Positions 41,712 through 49,482 of a stretch of DNA of 64,000 nucleotides are shown here, piece after piece. The notes under the pieces are model-generated. The model did no database searches, was not told where the DNA came from, and saw nothing but the letters and a program-made list of their open reading frames with translations. Made by a program: the position numbers and the translations under genes. Position 1 is the stretch's first letter. Each line of letters opens with the position of its first letter. The stretch comes from Lentzea alba (GTDB taxonomy: Bacteria > Actinomycetota > Actinomycetes > Mycobacteriales > Pseudonocardiaceae): contig NZ_JAAMPJ010000013.1 of the NCBI RefSeq assembly GCF_011067745.1, positions 186,001 to 250,000 on the forward strand, read 5' to 3'.

Positions 41712-44700
41712 TCAGGCTCCCGCCGGTTTGCCCGACCAGGCCTCCTGCGACGTCAGCGGCCGCATCGTGATGGTGTAGTCGTACGTGCTGTCAGGCCGGA
41801 CCTGGTTGCGCTGCCGCACCGGGTTCGGCGTGTCACCGACACCGGTCACGGCGTGGTCGGCGTGCAGTGTGAAGTACCCCTTGTTGCGCTGCAACATGAA
41901 CGGGTACGCGGCGCGTTCGAGGTCGTCGTACTGCGTCACGCTGACGTCCTTGACGCCCGACACCAGCAGTCCCGACGTGCGGCCGTCGGTGAGCAGCGCC
42001 CACCGGGTGTCGGTGTGGTTGCCGTGGTCCTGCGGGCGGTGGTACTCGACGTACTGGTCGGCCACCGAGGTCGAGTGCACCCCGATCGGCGTGCCGTCCT
42101 TGCGGTCGATGTAACTCTCCGCCTCACGGCCGTACCAGGAGAACTCCTTGAAGCGGTCCGGCACGGACAGCTGGACGCCGATGCGCGGCAGGTAGGGCAG
42201 CGTCCGCATGGAGCCCTGCGGTGTCACGCGGTGGCCGAGCCGCAGCACGCCGGCCGAGTCGACCGAGTAGGTCATCGTCTGGTCGAACCACGCCCCGGTC
42301 ACGCCGGGCGCGGCCACCTTGCTGTCCACGACGATCCGGGTGGTCTTGAGACCGTCCTTCTCCACCCGCACGCCGCTCACGGTGGTCTCCAGGCGGTCGA
42401 GGCCGGCCTTGCGCCAGTCCTCACCCTCCGCGCGGCCCCACGTGTAGGTCTCGTTGCTGATCGGCGTCCGCCACGCGTCGAGCTTCGGGCCGCTGGTGAG
42501 CAGCTCGCGTCCCCACGACTTGATGGACGTCAGCACACCGGACTTCTTGTCGACCGTGTAGGTCGCCCCGGCCGCCGTCGCCGTGACCTTGGCCGCGTCC
42601 TCCTGGGTGAACACGACGGCCCAGTCGAGCGGCGCCTTGTCGAGGCCGGGAACCCGGCTGCCGCCCAGCGAGAACTGGTCGTGCGCGAGCACGTGCCCGT
42701 TGGACGTCACCGTTTCGACGGTCAGGAACCGCTCGCGATCGGCGTTGTTGGCGGGCACCGGCAGCGGGATGGCACCGGTCGAAGCGCTGGCGACCCGCAA
42801 CGGTTGCGAGCCGTCCTTGACCACCCGCGACCCCTCGGTGACCCGCCACTTCAGGGTGAGGTCGTCGGTGCCGGTGAACTGGCGTTCGTTGGTCACCGAC
42901 AGCACGCCGCCGGCGTAGGCGAACCGGATCGGCTGGTGCGCCCACGCCATCTGCAGCGCTTCGGGCTGCGTGGAGCGGTCCGTGTTGATCAGACCGTCCA
43001 CACCGGACAGCGTCGAGCCGTACGCGAAGTGCGTGCCGCGTTCCTGCACGCTGTCGAAGTCCAGCGCCAGCACGGCGCCACCGACCGGCGTCGAAGCGTT
43101 CAGCTCGGCAGGCGACAGGGCCCGGTTGTAGATCCGCACGTCGTCGACGTCACCGTGGGACAGCCTGGTGACGGTCGACGGGTCGTTCCACGACATCTCG
43201 AAGTCGCGGCCGATGTTCACGTCCGCCGCCGAGTAGTCGATCGCGCCGGTGAACGGCAGGGAACCCACCTCGGCGCCGTCGATGTACAGCCGGATCGCGG
43301 TGCCGTCGTAGGTGCCGCTGACCCGGTGCCACTTGCCGTAGAAGTCGGCCGGCACCTTCGCCTGCACAGCCCGCCACGTGCCGCTGTGAATGAAGAACTC
43401 GAGCGTGGTCTCGTTCTTCATCTTGAGCGTCCACTGGTGGTCGCCCTTGGCGATGATCGGGAACTGCCCGGTCCACTTGCCGGGCTTGACCCACGCGTCC
43501 AGCGTCAGCGCGGTACCGGTGATGTCGAGCAAGCGGTCGCGGTAGACCTCGACGAAGTCGTCGAGCCCGGACAACGACAGCGCCTTGCCGCGGTGGCCGT
43601 CGACGAGCTTCGGCGCGCCGGAGAGCAGGGCGGTGATGTTGTTACCGGAGCTGTCCGGCGCGATGCGGGTCTTCTGCCGGATGTTCTGCTCGGCCCAGTC
43701 CCAGATGAACCCGCCCTGGGTCTGCGGGTTGGCGCGGATGATGTCCCAGAACTCGCGGAAGTTGCCGAGGCTGTTGCCCATCGCGTGGGCGTACTCACCG
43801 AAGATCAACGGCTTGGTCGTGCTCTTCGCCTGCTCGGCGAACCTCTCCGGCGACGGGTAGCGCGGGCCCCACACGTCGGCGAACGGCGCGTCACCGTCGG
43901 GGTTGTTGGACTGGTGGTAGATCGGCCGCGACGGGTCGTTGGCCTTGAGCCACTTCGCCATCTCGAAGTGGTGCGCGCCGAGCCCCGCCTCGTTGCCGGT
44001 GTCCCACATGAAGATGCTGGGGTGGTTCTTGTCCCGCTCGACCATGCCGATCAGGCGGTCCATGAACGTGTCGCGCCACTCCGGCTGGTTGGCCTGGCAC
44101 CAGCGCGAGCAGTTCTCGTGGTTGTGGGTCTCGATCTCCATCTCGTCGTCGATCCAGATGCCGTTCTTGTCGGCCAGATCGTAGAAGTAAGGGTCGCTCG
44201 GGTAGTGCGAGGTGCGGACGGCGTTGACGTTGAGCTGCTCCAGCAGCGCCACGTCGCGTTCCTGCGCCTTGCGGGGCACGTGCCGGCCGTGGTCCGGGTC
44301 GGTCTCCGCGCGGTTGACGCCCTTGAACAGCACGCGCTTGCCGTTGACCAGCAACGTCCGGTCGCGGATCTCGATCTTGCGGAAACCGGTGGTGTCACTG
44401 GTGATGTGGGTGATCTTACCGTCGGGCGCGGCGAGCGTCAGCACGACGGTGTAGACGTTCGGCGTCTCGTCGGTCCACTTGGCCGGGTTGCGCACGGGCA
44501 GAGTCAGGCGGGCCGTGCTGCCGTCGGTTTCCTGGCTCGCCGAACCGACTTCCTTGCCCCTGGCGTCGCGCAGGCTCGCGGTGACGCGGTGCTTTCCGGT
44601 GGTGCCGCCGGGCTTGTGGCCGAGCTCCACGTCAGCGGTGAGGGTCGCGTCCGTGTAGGTCGCGTCGAGATCGGTCTTGAGGGTGACGTCCTGGATGAAC

Positions 44701-45428
44701 GTGGCGGGCGTCGAGTACAGCGACACCGAGCGGAAGATGCCCGAGTACCGCCACTGGTCGTAGTCCTCGAGGTAGGAACCCGCGCTCCAGCGGTGCACCT
44801 GCACGGCGACCTTGTTGCGGCCCGGTCGCAGCGCAGAGGAGATGTCGAACTCGGCCGGGGTGTAGCCGCCCTGGTCGTAGCCGATGTACTTGCCGTTGAC
44901 CCACACGAAGTAGGCCGACGTCACGCCTTCGAAGCGCAGGAACGTCGCGCGCTTGGTCCAGTTGGCGGGCACGTCGAAGTCGCGGACGTACGCACCGGTC
45001 GGGTTCACGTCGCGGGGGACGCGGGGCGGGTCGTCCGGCTGCACCTCGGTGGCGATGTTGCGGAAGATCGGGTGGTCGAGGCCGTCGGTCTGCCACGTGT
45101 GCGGCACGGTGACGGTGCGCCAGCCCGAGGTGTCGTAGCCGTCGGCGTAGAACCCCGCCGGCACGTCGGCGGGCTTGTCCGCCATGGAGATCCGCCACTT
45201 GCCGTCGAGCGACTGCGTGAACGGAGTGCGCTCGGCGTGGCGCACGGCGGCGGCGACGTCGGCCTGCGGGAGCAGCAACGCGTGGTGCGGCTCCTGTCCC
45301 TCGGCGATCTTGCGCGGATCCTCCAGATACGTGTGCACATCAGGTGGAGGATCGACGGCGGCGGCGATCGGTGTCATCGAACCTGCCGCAACCAACATGA
45401 CTGTCGCAAGAACAATCGCGCGCCGCAC
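41712..45428 (-). CDS. Secreted GH2 beta-galactosidase with LamG domain inserted in the barrel
   Basis: 1238 aa, GTG start behind GGAGG. Signal peptide 1-24, GH2 sugar-binding domain (about 60-240), immunoglobulin-like domain, TIM barrel with acid/base Glu480 (WDTGNEAGLG) and nucleophile Glu545 (LIFGEYAHAMGNSLG). After WDWAEQ (576-581) a LamG/concanavalin-like domain of about 190 residues interrupts the barrel, which resumes with FAYGS...GVDGLINTDRSTQPEALQ near 801. C-terminal Bgal_small_N domain. Would remove galactosyl ends outside the cell. Confidence 0.92.
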   Translation of the reverse strand: MRRAIVLATVMLVAAGSMTPIAAAVDPPPDVHTYLEDPRKIAEGQEPHHALLLPQADVAAAVRHAERTPFTQSLDGKWRISMADKPADVPAGFYADGYDTSGWRTVTVPHTWQTDGLDHPIFRNIATEVQPDDPPRVPRDVNPTGAYVRDFDVPANWTKRATFLRFEGVTSAYFVWVNGKYIGYDQGGYTPAEFDISSALRPGRNKVAVQVHRWSAGSYLEDYDQWRYSGIFRSVSLYSTPATFIQDVTLKTDLDATYTDATLTADVELGHKPGGTTGKHRVTASLRDARGKEVGSASQETDGSTARLTLPVRNPAKWTDETPNVYTVVLTLAAPDGKITHITSDTTGFRKIEIRDRTLLVNGKRVLFKGVNRAETDPDHGRHVPRKAQERDVALLEQLNVNAVRTSHYPSDPYFYDLADKNGIWIDDEMEIETHNHENCSRWCQANQPEWRDTFMDRLIGMVERDKNHPSIFMWDTGNEAGLGAHHFEMAKWLKANDPSRPIYHQSNNPDGDAPFADVWGPRYPSPERFAEQAKSTTKPLIFGEYAHAMGNSLGNFREFWDIIRANPQTQGGFIWDWAEQNIRQKTRIAPDSSGNNITALLSGAPKLVDGHRGKALSLSGLDDFVEVYRDRLLDITGTALTLDAWVKPGKWTGQFPIIAKGDHQWTLKMKNETTLEFFIHSGTWRAVQAKVPADFYGKWHRVSGTYDGTAIRLYIDGAEVGSLPFTGAIDYSAADVNIGRDFEMSWNDPSTVTRLSHGDVDDVRIYNRALSPAELNASTPVGGAVLALDFDSVQERGTHFAYGSTLSGVDGLINTDRSTQPEALQMAWAHQPIRFAYAGGVLSVTNERQFTGTDDLTLKWRVTEGSRVVKDGSQPLRVASASTGAIPLPVPANNADRERFLTVETVTSNGHVLAHDQFSLGGSRVPGLDKAPLDWAVVFTQEDAAKVTATAAGATYTVDKKSGVLTSIKSWGRELLTSGPKLDAWRTPISNETYTWGRAEGEDWRKAGLDRLETTVSGVRVEKDGLKTTRIVVDSKVAAPGVTGAWFDQTMTYSVDSAGVLRLGHRVTPQGSMRTLPYLPRIGVQLSVPDRFKEFSWYGREAESYIDRKDGTPIGVHSTSVADQYVEYHRPQDHGNHTDTRWALLTDGRTSGLLVSGVKDVSVTQYDDLERAAYPFMLQRNKGYFTLHADHAVTGVGDTPNPVRQRNQVRPDSTYDYTITMRPLTSQEAWSGKPAGA

Positions 45429-45587
45429 GCTGAACCTCCATGTTCAGACAGAAATGAACACAAGTGAACAGTTGGTCTTCGACTGCGACAAGAGGTCACG
45501 AGGTCCGCGTGGTTCACAGCATCGAACACTGTTATCGAATGGATCGTCTCTTGCGTTCGATGTTGTTCGACAGCACTCTGCCGGACC
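45429..45587. promoter_or_regulatory. Divergent promoter region of GH2 and BNR_4 genes
   Basis: About 160 bases, AT-richer than its neighbours, with several TTCGA/TCGAA words (CATCGAACACTGTTATCGAAT near 45529 and GCGTTCGATGTTGTTCGAC near 45556). These resemble LacI-type half-sites but are not the clean CGAAA(N4)TTTCG element found at 47591 and 49442. Likely regulated by the locus LacI protein; not proven. Confidence 0.4.
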
Positions 45588-46988
45588 ATGGCCAGGACGC
45601 TCCCTCATCTGCTGACCGCGGCTGTTGTCGCCGCCTCCCTCTCCGTGCCGGGGACCGCTCACGCGGCACCGACCGTGAGCCTCGTCGGCGACACGCTGCT
45701 CGACCCGTCGGCGCTCTACTTCGTCTCCTACGACGGGTTGGTGAACAACAATTCGTTCCAGCAGGACGCGATCCTGACCTACCAGGGGCGCCAGTACGCC
45801 ACCTGGTACACCGGTAGCCGCAACGCCGTGATCGCCCGCAGGAGTCTGGGCAGCACGGCGTGGGAGACCGTCGTGTTGCCGCACCGGCTCAGCATCGACG
45901 ACTCGCACAACGTGATCTCGATCGGGATCTCCCCGCAGGACAACACGATCCACATCGCACTCGACACCCACAACACCCGCCTGTTCTACTTCCGCTCCAA
46001 GCCGGGCCTCGCGATCGGCGGTCAGCCGTGGAACGCCGCGTCGTTCGGCGCGGTGCAGCGGACGCTCGGCGGCGTCGAGCTCGGTTCGATGACCTACCCG
46101 CAGTTCCTGGTGACACCAGAGGGAAGACTGCAGTTCAGCTACCGCACCGGCGGCTCCGGCAACGGCGTCAACGAGCTGGCCGAGTACAACGGCGGCACGT
46201 GGCGCAAGCTCGGCGGCTGGTCCTCGGCGACCGGCTCGTACACCGGTCCGAACGGCGTGGTCTCGAACACCCGCAACATGTACCTGCACGGCCTCAACTA
46301 CGACCGAAGTGGACGGTTGCACGCCGCTTTCACCTGGCGTGAAGGCAATTCCGGCGTGCTCTGCAACTCGGGCGGACTGACCAACCACGACACCGGCTAC
46401 GTCTACAGCGACGACCGCGGCCGAACCTGGCGCAACGGCACGGGAACCGTCGTCGGCACGACCGGTGGCGCGCCGGTCAGCGTGAGCTCGCCGGGACTGG
46501 TGGCCGACCCGCTCGACCCGAACCACGGCCTGATGAACCAGGAGAGCCAGGCGGTGGACGCGAACGGACGGCCGCACGTGGTGATCAGCTACGTGCCCGG
46601 CCGCTTCACCCAGTGCGTCTCGAACTACGCCCAGCAGCGCGCGCAGTACGGGCGCACGTTCCACGTCTTCCGCGCTGCGGACGGAAAGTGGACCAAGATG
46701 GAGGTGCCGATCCCGCCGAACCACACCCAGCGCACCAAGATCGTGCTCGACCGGGACGACAACGCCTACCTGGTGATGCCGCGCGGCAAGATCGTGGCGG
46801 CCACCAAGGCCAGCGGCTGGACGGACTGGACGACCGTGTTCGACCGTCCGTCGCTGCGGGCGTTCGGAGAGGTCAACGTGGACACGTCCCGCGTCGCGTC
46901 GCTGGGCATCCTGTCGGTGCAGTACCAGCAGACCTCCAGCGGCACCACGCCGTCATCGATTCGCGTCGCCGACTTCCGGCTCGGTTAG
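45588..46988 (+). CDS. Secreted BNR_4 beta-propeller protein (GH145/polysaccharide-lyase-like)
   Basis: 466 aa, signal peptide ending in AHA. The propeller pattern of PF15892: YFVSYDGLVNNNSFQQDAILTYQGRQYATWY, RRSLGSTAWETVVLPHRLSIDDSHNVISIGISPQDNTIHIALDTHNTRLFYFRS, NMYLHGLNYDRSGRLHAAFTWRE and PGLVADPLDPNHGLMNQESQAVDANGRPHVVISYVPG. The family includes exo-alpha-rhamnosidases (GH145) and lyases on rhamnose/glucuronate-bearing glycans, ends found on arabinogalactan proteins. Reaction type not decided from sequence. Confidence 0.82.
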   Translation: MARTLPHLLTAAVVAASLSVPGTAHAAPTVSLVGDTLLDPSALYFVSYDGLVNNNSFQQDAILTYQGRQYATWYTGSRNAVIARRSLGSTAWETVVLPHRLSIDDSHNVISIGISPQDNTIHIALDTHNTRLFYFRSKPGLAIGGQPWNAASFGAVQRTLGGVELGSMTYPQFLVTPEGRLQFSYRTGGSGNGVNELAEYNGGTWRKLGGWSSATGSYTGPNGVVSNTRNMYLHGLNYDRSGRLHAAFTWREGNSGVLCNSGGLTNHDTGYVYSDDRGRTWRNGTGTVVGTTGGAPVSVSSPGLVADPLDPNHGLMNQESQAVDANGRPHVVISYVPGRFTQCVSNYAQQRAQYGRTFHVFRAADGKWTKMEVPIPPNHTQRTKIVLDRDDNAYLVMPRGKIVAATKASGWTDWTTVFDRPSLRAFGEVNVDTSRVASLGILSVQYQQTSSGTTPSSIRVADFRLG

Positions 46989-47005
46989 CGCCAGGAGGAC
47001 CAACA

Positions 47006-47587
47006 ATGTCGTTGTCCCGATTCAGCAGTGCGCTGGTGGCCTGTGCGGCCGCTCTCGCGCTGACCGCGCCGACGGCCCCGGCGGCTCCCACCGAGGTGAC
47101 GCAGCAGGGCACGCTCAGCTGGAGGCTGGTCCGGGCCCAGAACCCGACGGCCGACCAGCAGCGGGCGTACGACTTGATCACCCGTGCGATGAACGCCGCG
47201 GTGGCCCGCTACAACAATCTAAGCGGTCTCACGAAGAGCATCACCGCCCATTACGAACCCTCGGTGCCGACGGCGGACGGCAACATCAACGGGACGATCC
47301 GGTTCGGCAGCACCGCCTCCATGAACGAACGCACGGCGCTGCACGAAATCAGCCACACCATCGGTGTCGGCACCAGTGGAAAATGGGGATCTCTCGGTTG
47401 TGGCGGCACCTTCAAGGGCGCGGCGACCACCGCGCTCGTGCGGCAGTACGACGGTGCCAGCGCCAAGATCACCTGCGACAGCCAGCACTTTTGGCCGTAC
47501 GGGCTGAACTTCGACAGCGAGTTCTCCCAGACCAACGCCGACCGGCACGTGAAGATCGTCGAGGCGATGGTGCGCGACGGCCTGTGA
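47006..47587 (+). CDS. Secreted zincin-like protein 1
   Basis: 193 aa, ATG behind AGGAGG. Signal peptide to about residue 27; zinc-binding HEISH at 113-117 within ERTALHEISHTIGVGTSGKW; C-terminal SQHFWPYGLNFDSEFS. HExxH plus a following Gly-rich strand suggests a metalloprotease or a lectin-associated zincin. It follows the propeller gene by 17 bases. Substrate unknown; core protein of a plant glycoprotein is a candidate. Confidence 0.78.
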   Translation: MSLSRFSSALVACAAALALTAPTAPAAPTEVTQQGTLSWRLVRAQNPTADQQRAYDLITRAMNAAVARYNNLSGLTKSITAHYEPSVPTADGNINGTIRFGSTASMNERTALHEISHTIGVGTSGKWGSLGCGGTFKGAATTALVRQYDGASAKITCDSQHFWPYGLNFDSEFSQTNADRHVKIVEAMVRDGL

Positions 47588-47590
47588 CCC

Positions 47591-47604
47591 CGAAATTGTT
47601 TTCG
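47591..47604. promoter_or_regulatory. LacI operator candidate (CGAAATTGTTTTCG)
   Basis: Arms CGAAA and TTTCG with 4-base spacer, 60 bases before the start of zincin 2. Thirteen of 14 positions match the site at 49442-49455. A related palindrome CGAAAAGTTTTCG occurs at 47676-47688 inside the first codons of zincin 2. Confidence 0.6.
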
Positions 47605-47664
47605 TAGAATCGTCGATCGCGCGAATGTTTGTCGAACCTTCATTCGAAGAGGAGATTTCTTTGA

Positions 47665-48363
47665 ATGATTGATTTCGAAAAGTTTTCGCGCGGCCGCATT
47701 CGTGCGGTCCTGCTGACGATGCTCTGCCTGCTCGCCACGGCGACCCCGCTGGCCGCCGCGGACGCGGTGCAGGCCCCGCCGACGAAAACCGTGCGGGTCT
47801 ACTGGTTGCGGCCGTACGACGTCCCGCACGACACTCGCTACCCGGACGGGATCGCGCGCGTCATGCGGGAGGCCCAGCGGTACTACCAGCAGGAGCTGGG
47901 CAAGACGTTCCAGCTCAACGACCCCGTGGTCGAGGTGATTACCGGGGAGCGCAACCGGAGCTGGTACGAGAACACGCCCAACGGACCCGACCGGTACTGG
48001 TGGTCGGTGTTCAACATGCAACAGGAACTGCTGCGCAGGCTGAGTCTCGGCGCACCGGACAACCGGTGGCTCAACGTCGGCGAGATCAGCGCGGAAGGAC
48101 CTGGCGCGGGCGGCGGTGGCGGCAACGGCTGGGTGATCCTCTCCGGACACGACGCGGACGGTGCCGCCGGCATCAACGGCCCGATGAACCGCTGGTACGG
48201 GGGCATGGTCCACGAGCTGGGGCACGCCTTCGGTTTGCCCGACTCGTCGTTCACCGACGGAACACCGATGTCGGCGTCGTTCTACAACTACCCGAACTGT
48301 CATTTCAACGAGCAACAGAAGAACGCGATCCGCAACGGCCGGTACGGCAGTTTCCTCTCCTGA
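47665..48363 (+). CDS. Secreted zincin metalloprotease-like protein 2
   Basis: 232 aa, ATG with GAGGAG upstream. Signal/anchor helix 12-33, then TKTVRVYWLRPYDVPHDTRYPDGIARVMREAQRYYQQELGKTF and the metzincin-like site MVHELGHAFGLPDSS (HExxHxxGLxD, His183, Glu184, His187, Asp191) plus MSASF as a possible Met-turn. Not similar in overall sequence to zincins 1 or 3. Convergent with the LacI gene, three bases apart. Confidence 0.83.
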   Translation: MIDFEKFSRGRIRAVLLTMLCLLATATPLAAADAVQAPPTKTVRVYWLRPYDVPHDTRYPDGIARVMREAQRYYQQELGKTFQLNDPVVEVITGERNRSWYENTPNGPDRYWWSVFNMQQELLRRLSLGAPDNRWLNVGEISAEGPGAGGGGGNGWVILSGHDADGAAGINGPMNRWYGGMVHELGHAFGLPDSSFTDGTPMSASFYNYPNCHFNEQQKNAIRNGRYGSFLS

Positions 48364-48366
48364 TCG

Positions 48367-49377
48367 TCACGCCGTGGACTCGCGCACCACGAGTCGGCAC
48401 GGCTGCCGTACGACACCGGTCGCGGGGTTTCCTTCGAGTGCCGCGAACAGGTGTGTCACGGCGGTCGTGCCGAGCTGCTGGAGGTTGAGATCGATCGTGG
48501 TGAGCGGCGGCTTGCAGTCCGCGGCGAAGATCTCCCAGTTGTCGTATCCGACGATCGCGACGTCGTCCGGCACCCGCCGGCCGAGGTCGGTGAGCGACTG
48601 GGCGACGCCGCTCGCGATCTGGTCGTTGCCGCAGAAGATCGCGTCGACCTCGGGCGCGGTGGCGACCAGGACGCGGGCGGCGTGCCGGCCCCAGCGCTGC
48701 GACCACTCGCCGTGCAACGGCTGACCGCCCGCGAGCGTCAGGCCCTGCTCGGCCAGCACGGCGTGCACCGCGGCCGCGCGATCACGGGCGGCGCGGTAGT
48801 GCTGCGGGCCGGTGATGTGGCCGATGTGCTTGCGCTGCAACGCCATCAGGTGCTCGATCGCGAGCCGTGCCCCGCCCGCGTCGTCGGAGACGAGGCTGAG
48901 GTCGTCCGGGTTGCTCGATCTGCAGTAGACGTACACGGCCGGCACCGGGAGGTCCGCGGTCAGCGACGTGCGGACGTCGTTGCTGTCGCCCACCACGATG
49001 AACCCGTCGACCTGGCGGGCGAGCAGCGTGCGGATGTAGTGGTTGCGGCGGATCGCGTCACCGCGCGTGTCGCACAGCAGCACCGACATCTCCTGGTTCG
49101 ACAACGCGTTCTCGGCGCCGAGCAGGATCGGGATCGCGAAGCGGCCGTCGAACTCGTCGGTGAGCAGGCCGATCGCGCGGGTGCGGCCCGCCACCAGACC
49201 CTGCGCCAGAACGTTGGGCTGGAACGACAGTTCGGCCGCGGCCCGCAACACGCGCGCTCGAGTGGCCGCGGCGACCTCGCCGCGGTCGTTGATCGCCTTG
49301 GACGCGGTGGCGATGGACACGCCCGCCCGCTTCGCCACGTCCCCGAGAGTCACAGCCTCCGAACGCCGTCTGCCCAT
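48367..49377 (-). CDS. LacI family transcriptional regulator
   Basis: 336 aa, ATG 49377. N-terminal TLGDVAKRAGVSIATASKAINDRGEVAAATRARVLRAAAELSFQPNVLAQGLVAGRTRAIGLL helix-turn-helix and hinge, then a periplasmic-binding-type sugar domain (HYIRTLLARQVDGFIVVGDSNDV, DAIFCGNDQIASGVAQSL, DDVAIVGYDNWEIF). Divergent from the GH127/ABC operon with a matching operator between them. Probably the repressor of the glycan locus, with an arabinose- or galactose-containing inducer. Confidence 0.94.
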   Translation of the reverse strand: MGRRRSEAVTLGDVAKRAGVSIATASKAINDRGEVAAATRARVLRAAAELSFQPNVLAQGLVAGRTRAIGLLTDEFDGRFAIPILLGAENALSNQEMSVLLCDTRGDAIRRNHYIRTLLARQVDGFIVVGDSNDVRTSLTADLPVPAVYVYCRSSNPDDLSLVSDDAGGARLAIEHLMALQRKHIGHITGPQHYRAARDRAAAVHAVLAEQGLTLAGGQPLHGEWSQRWGRHAARVLVATAPEVDAIFCGNDQIASGVAQSLTDLGRRVPDDVAIVGYDNWEIFAADCKPPLTTIDLNLQQLGTTAVTHLFAALEGNPATGVVRQPCRLVVRESTA

Positions 49378-49441
49378 CGAAATCCTTTCGAACGAGGTTC
49401 GACTGCGTGTTCGACGATTTCTGCCCCTCTTGGCGCATTGT

Positions 49442-49455
49442 CGAAATCGTTTTCG
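49442..49455. promoter_or_regulatory. LacI operator candidate (CGAAATCGTTTTCG)
   Basis: CGAAA/TTTCG inverted repeat with 4-base spacer in the 105-base gap between lacI-type gene and GH127, 27 bases before the GH127 start. Differs by one base from 47591-47604. A second repeat TCGAA(N5)TTCGA lies at 49388-49402 close to the regulator start, fitting autoregulation. Confidence 0.65.
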
Positions 49456-49482
49456 GTCACCAGAGTGCGTGGTGTGGCAACG

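Noticed and set aside
41580..45467. Very long plus-strand open frame (1295 codons)
   Set aside because: It is fully antisense to the GH2 gene, has low-complexity Arg/Val/Asp/His-rich composition and no family motifs; an artefact of GC-rich codon bias.
49388..49402. TCGAA(N5)TTCGA inverted repeat as a terminator of GH127-opposite transcription
   Set aside because: Too short for a terminator and placed at the regulator start; better read as an extra operator half-site pair.
48451..49480. Plus-strand frame running into the GH127 gene, which would give a 968-aa protein
   Set aside because: The extra 344 codons are antisense to the LacI gene and have no domain; the GH127 domain starts right after ATG 49483.
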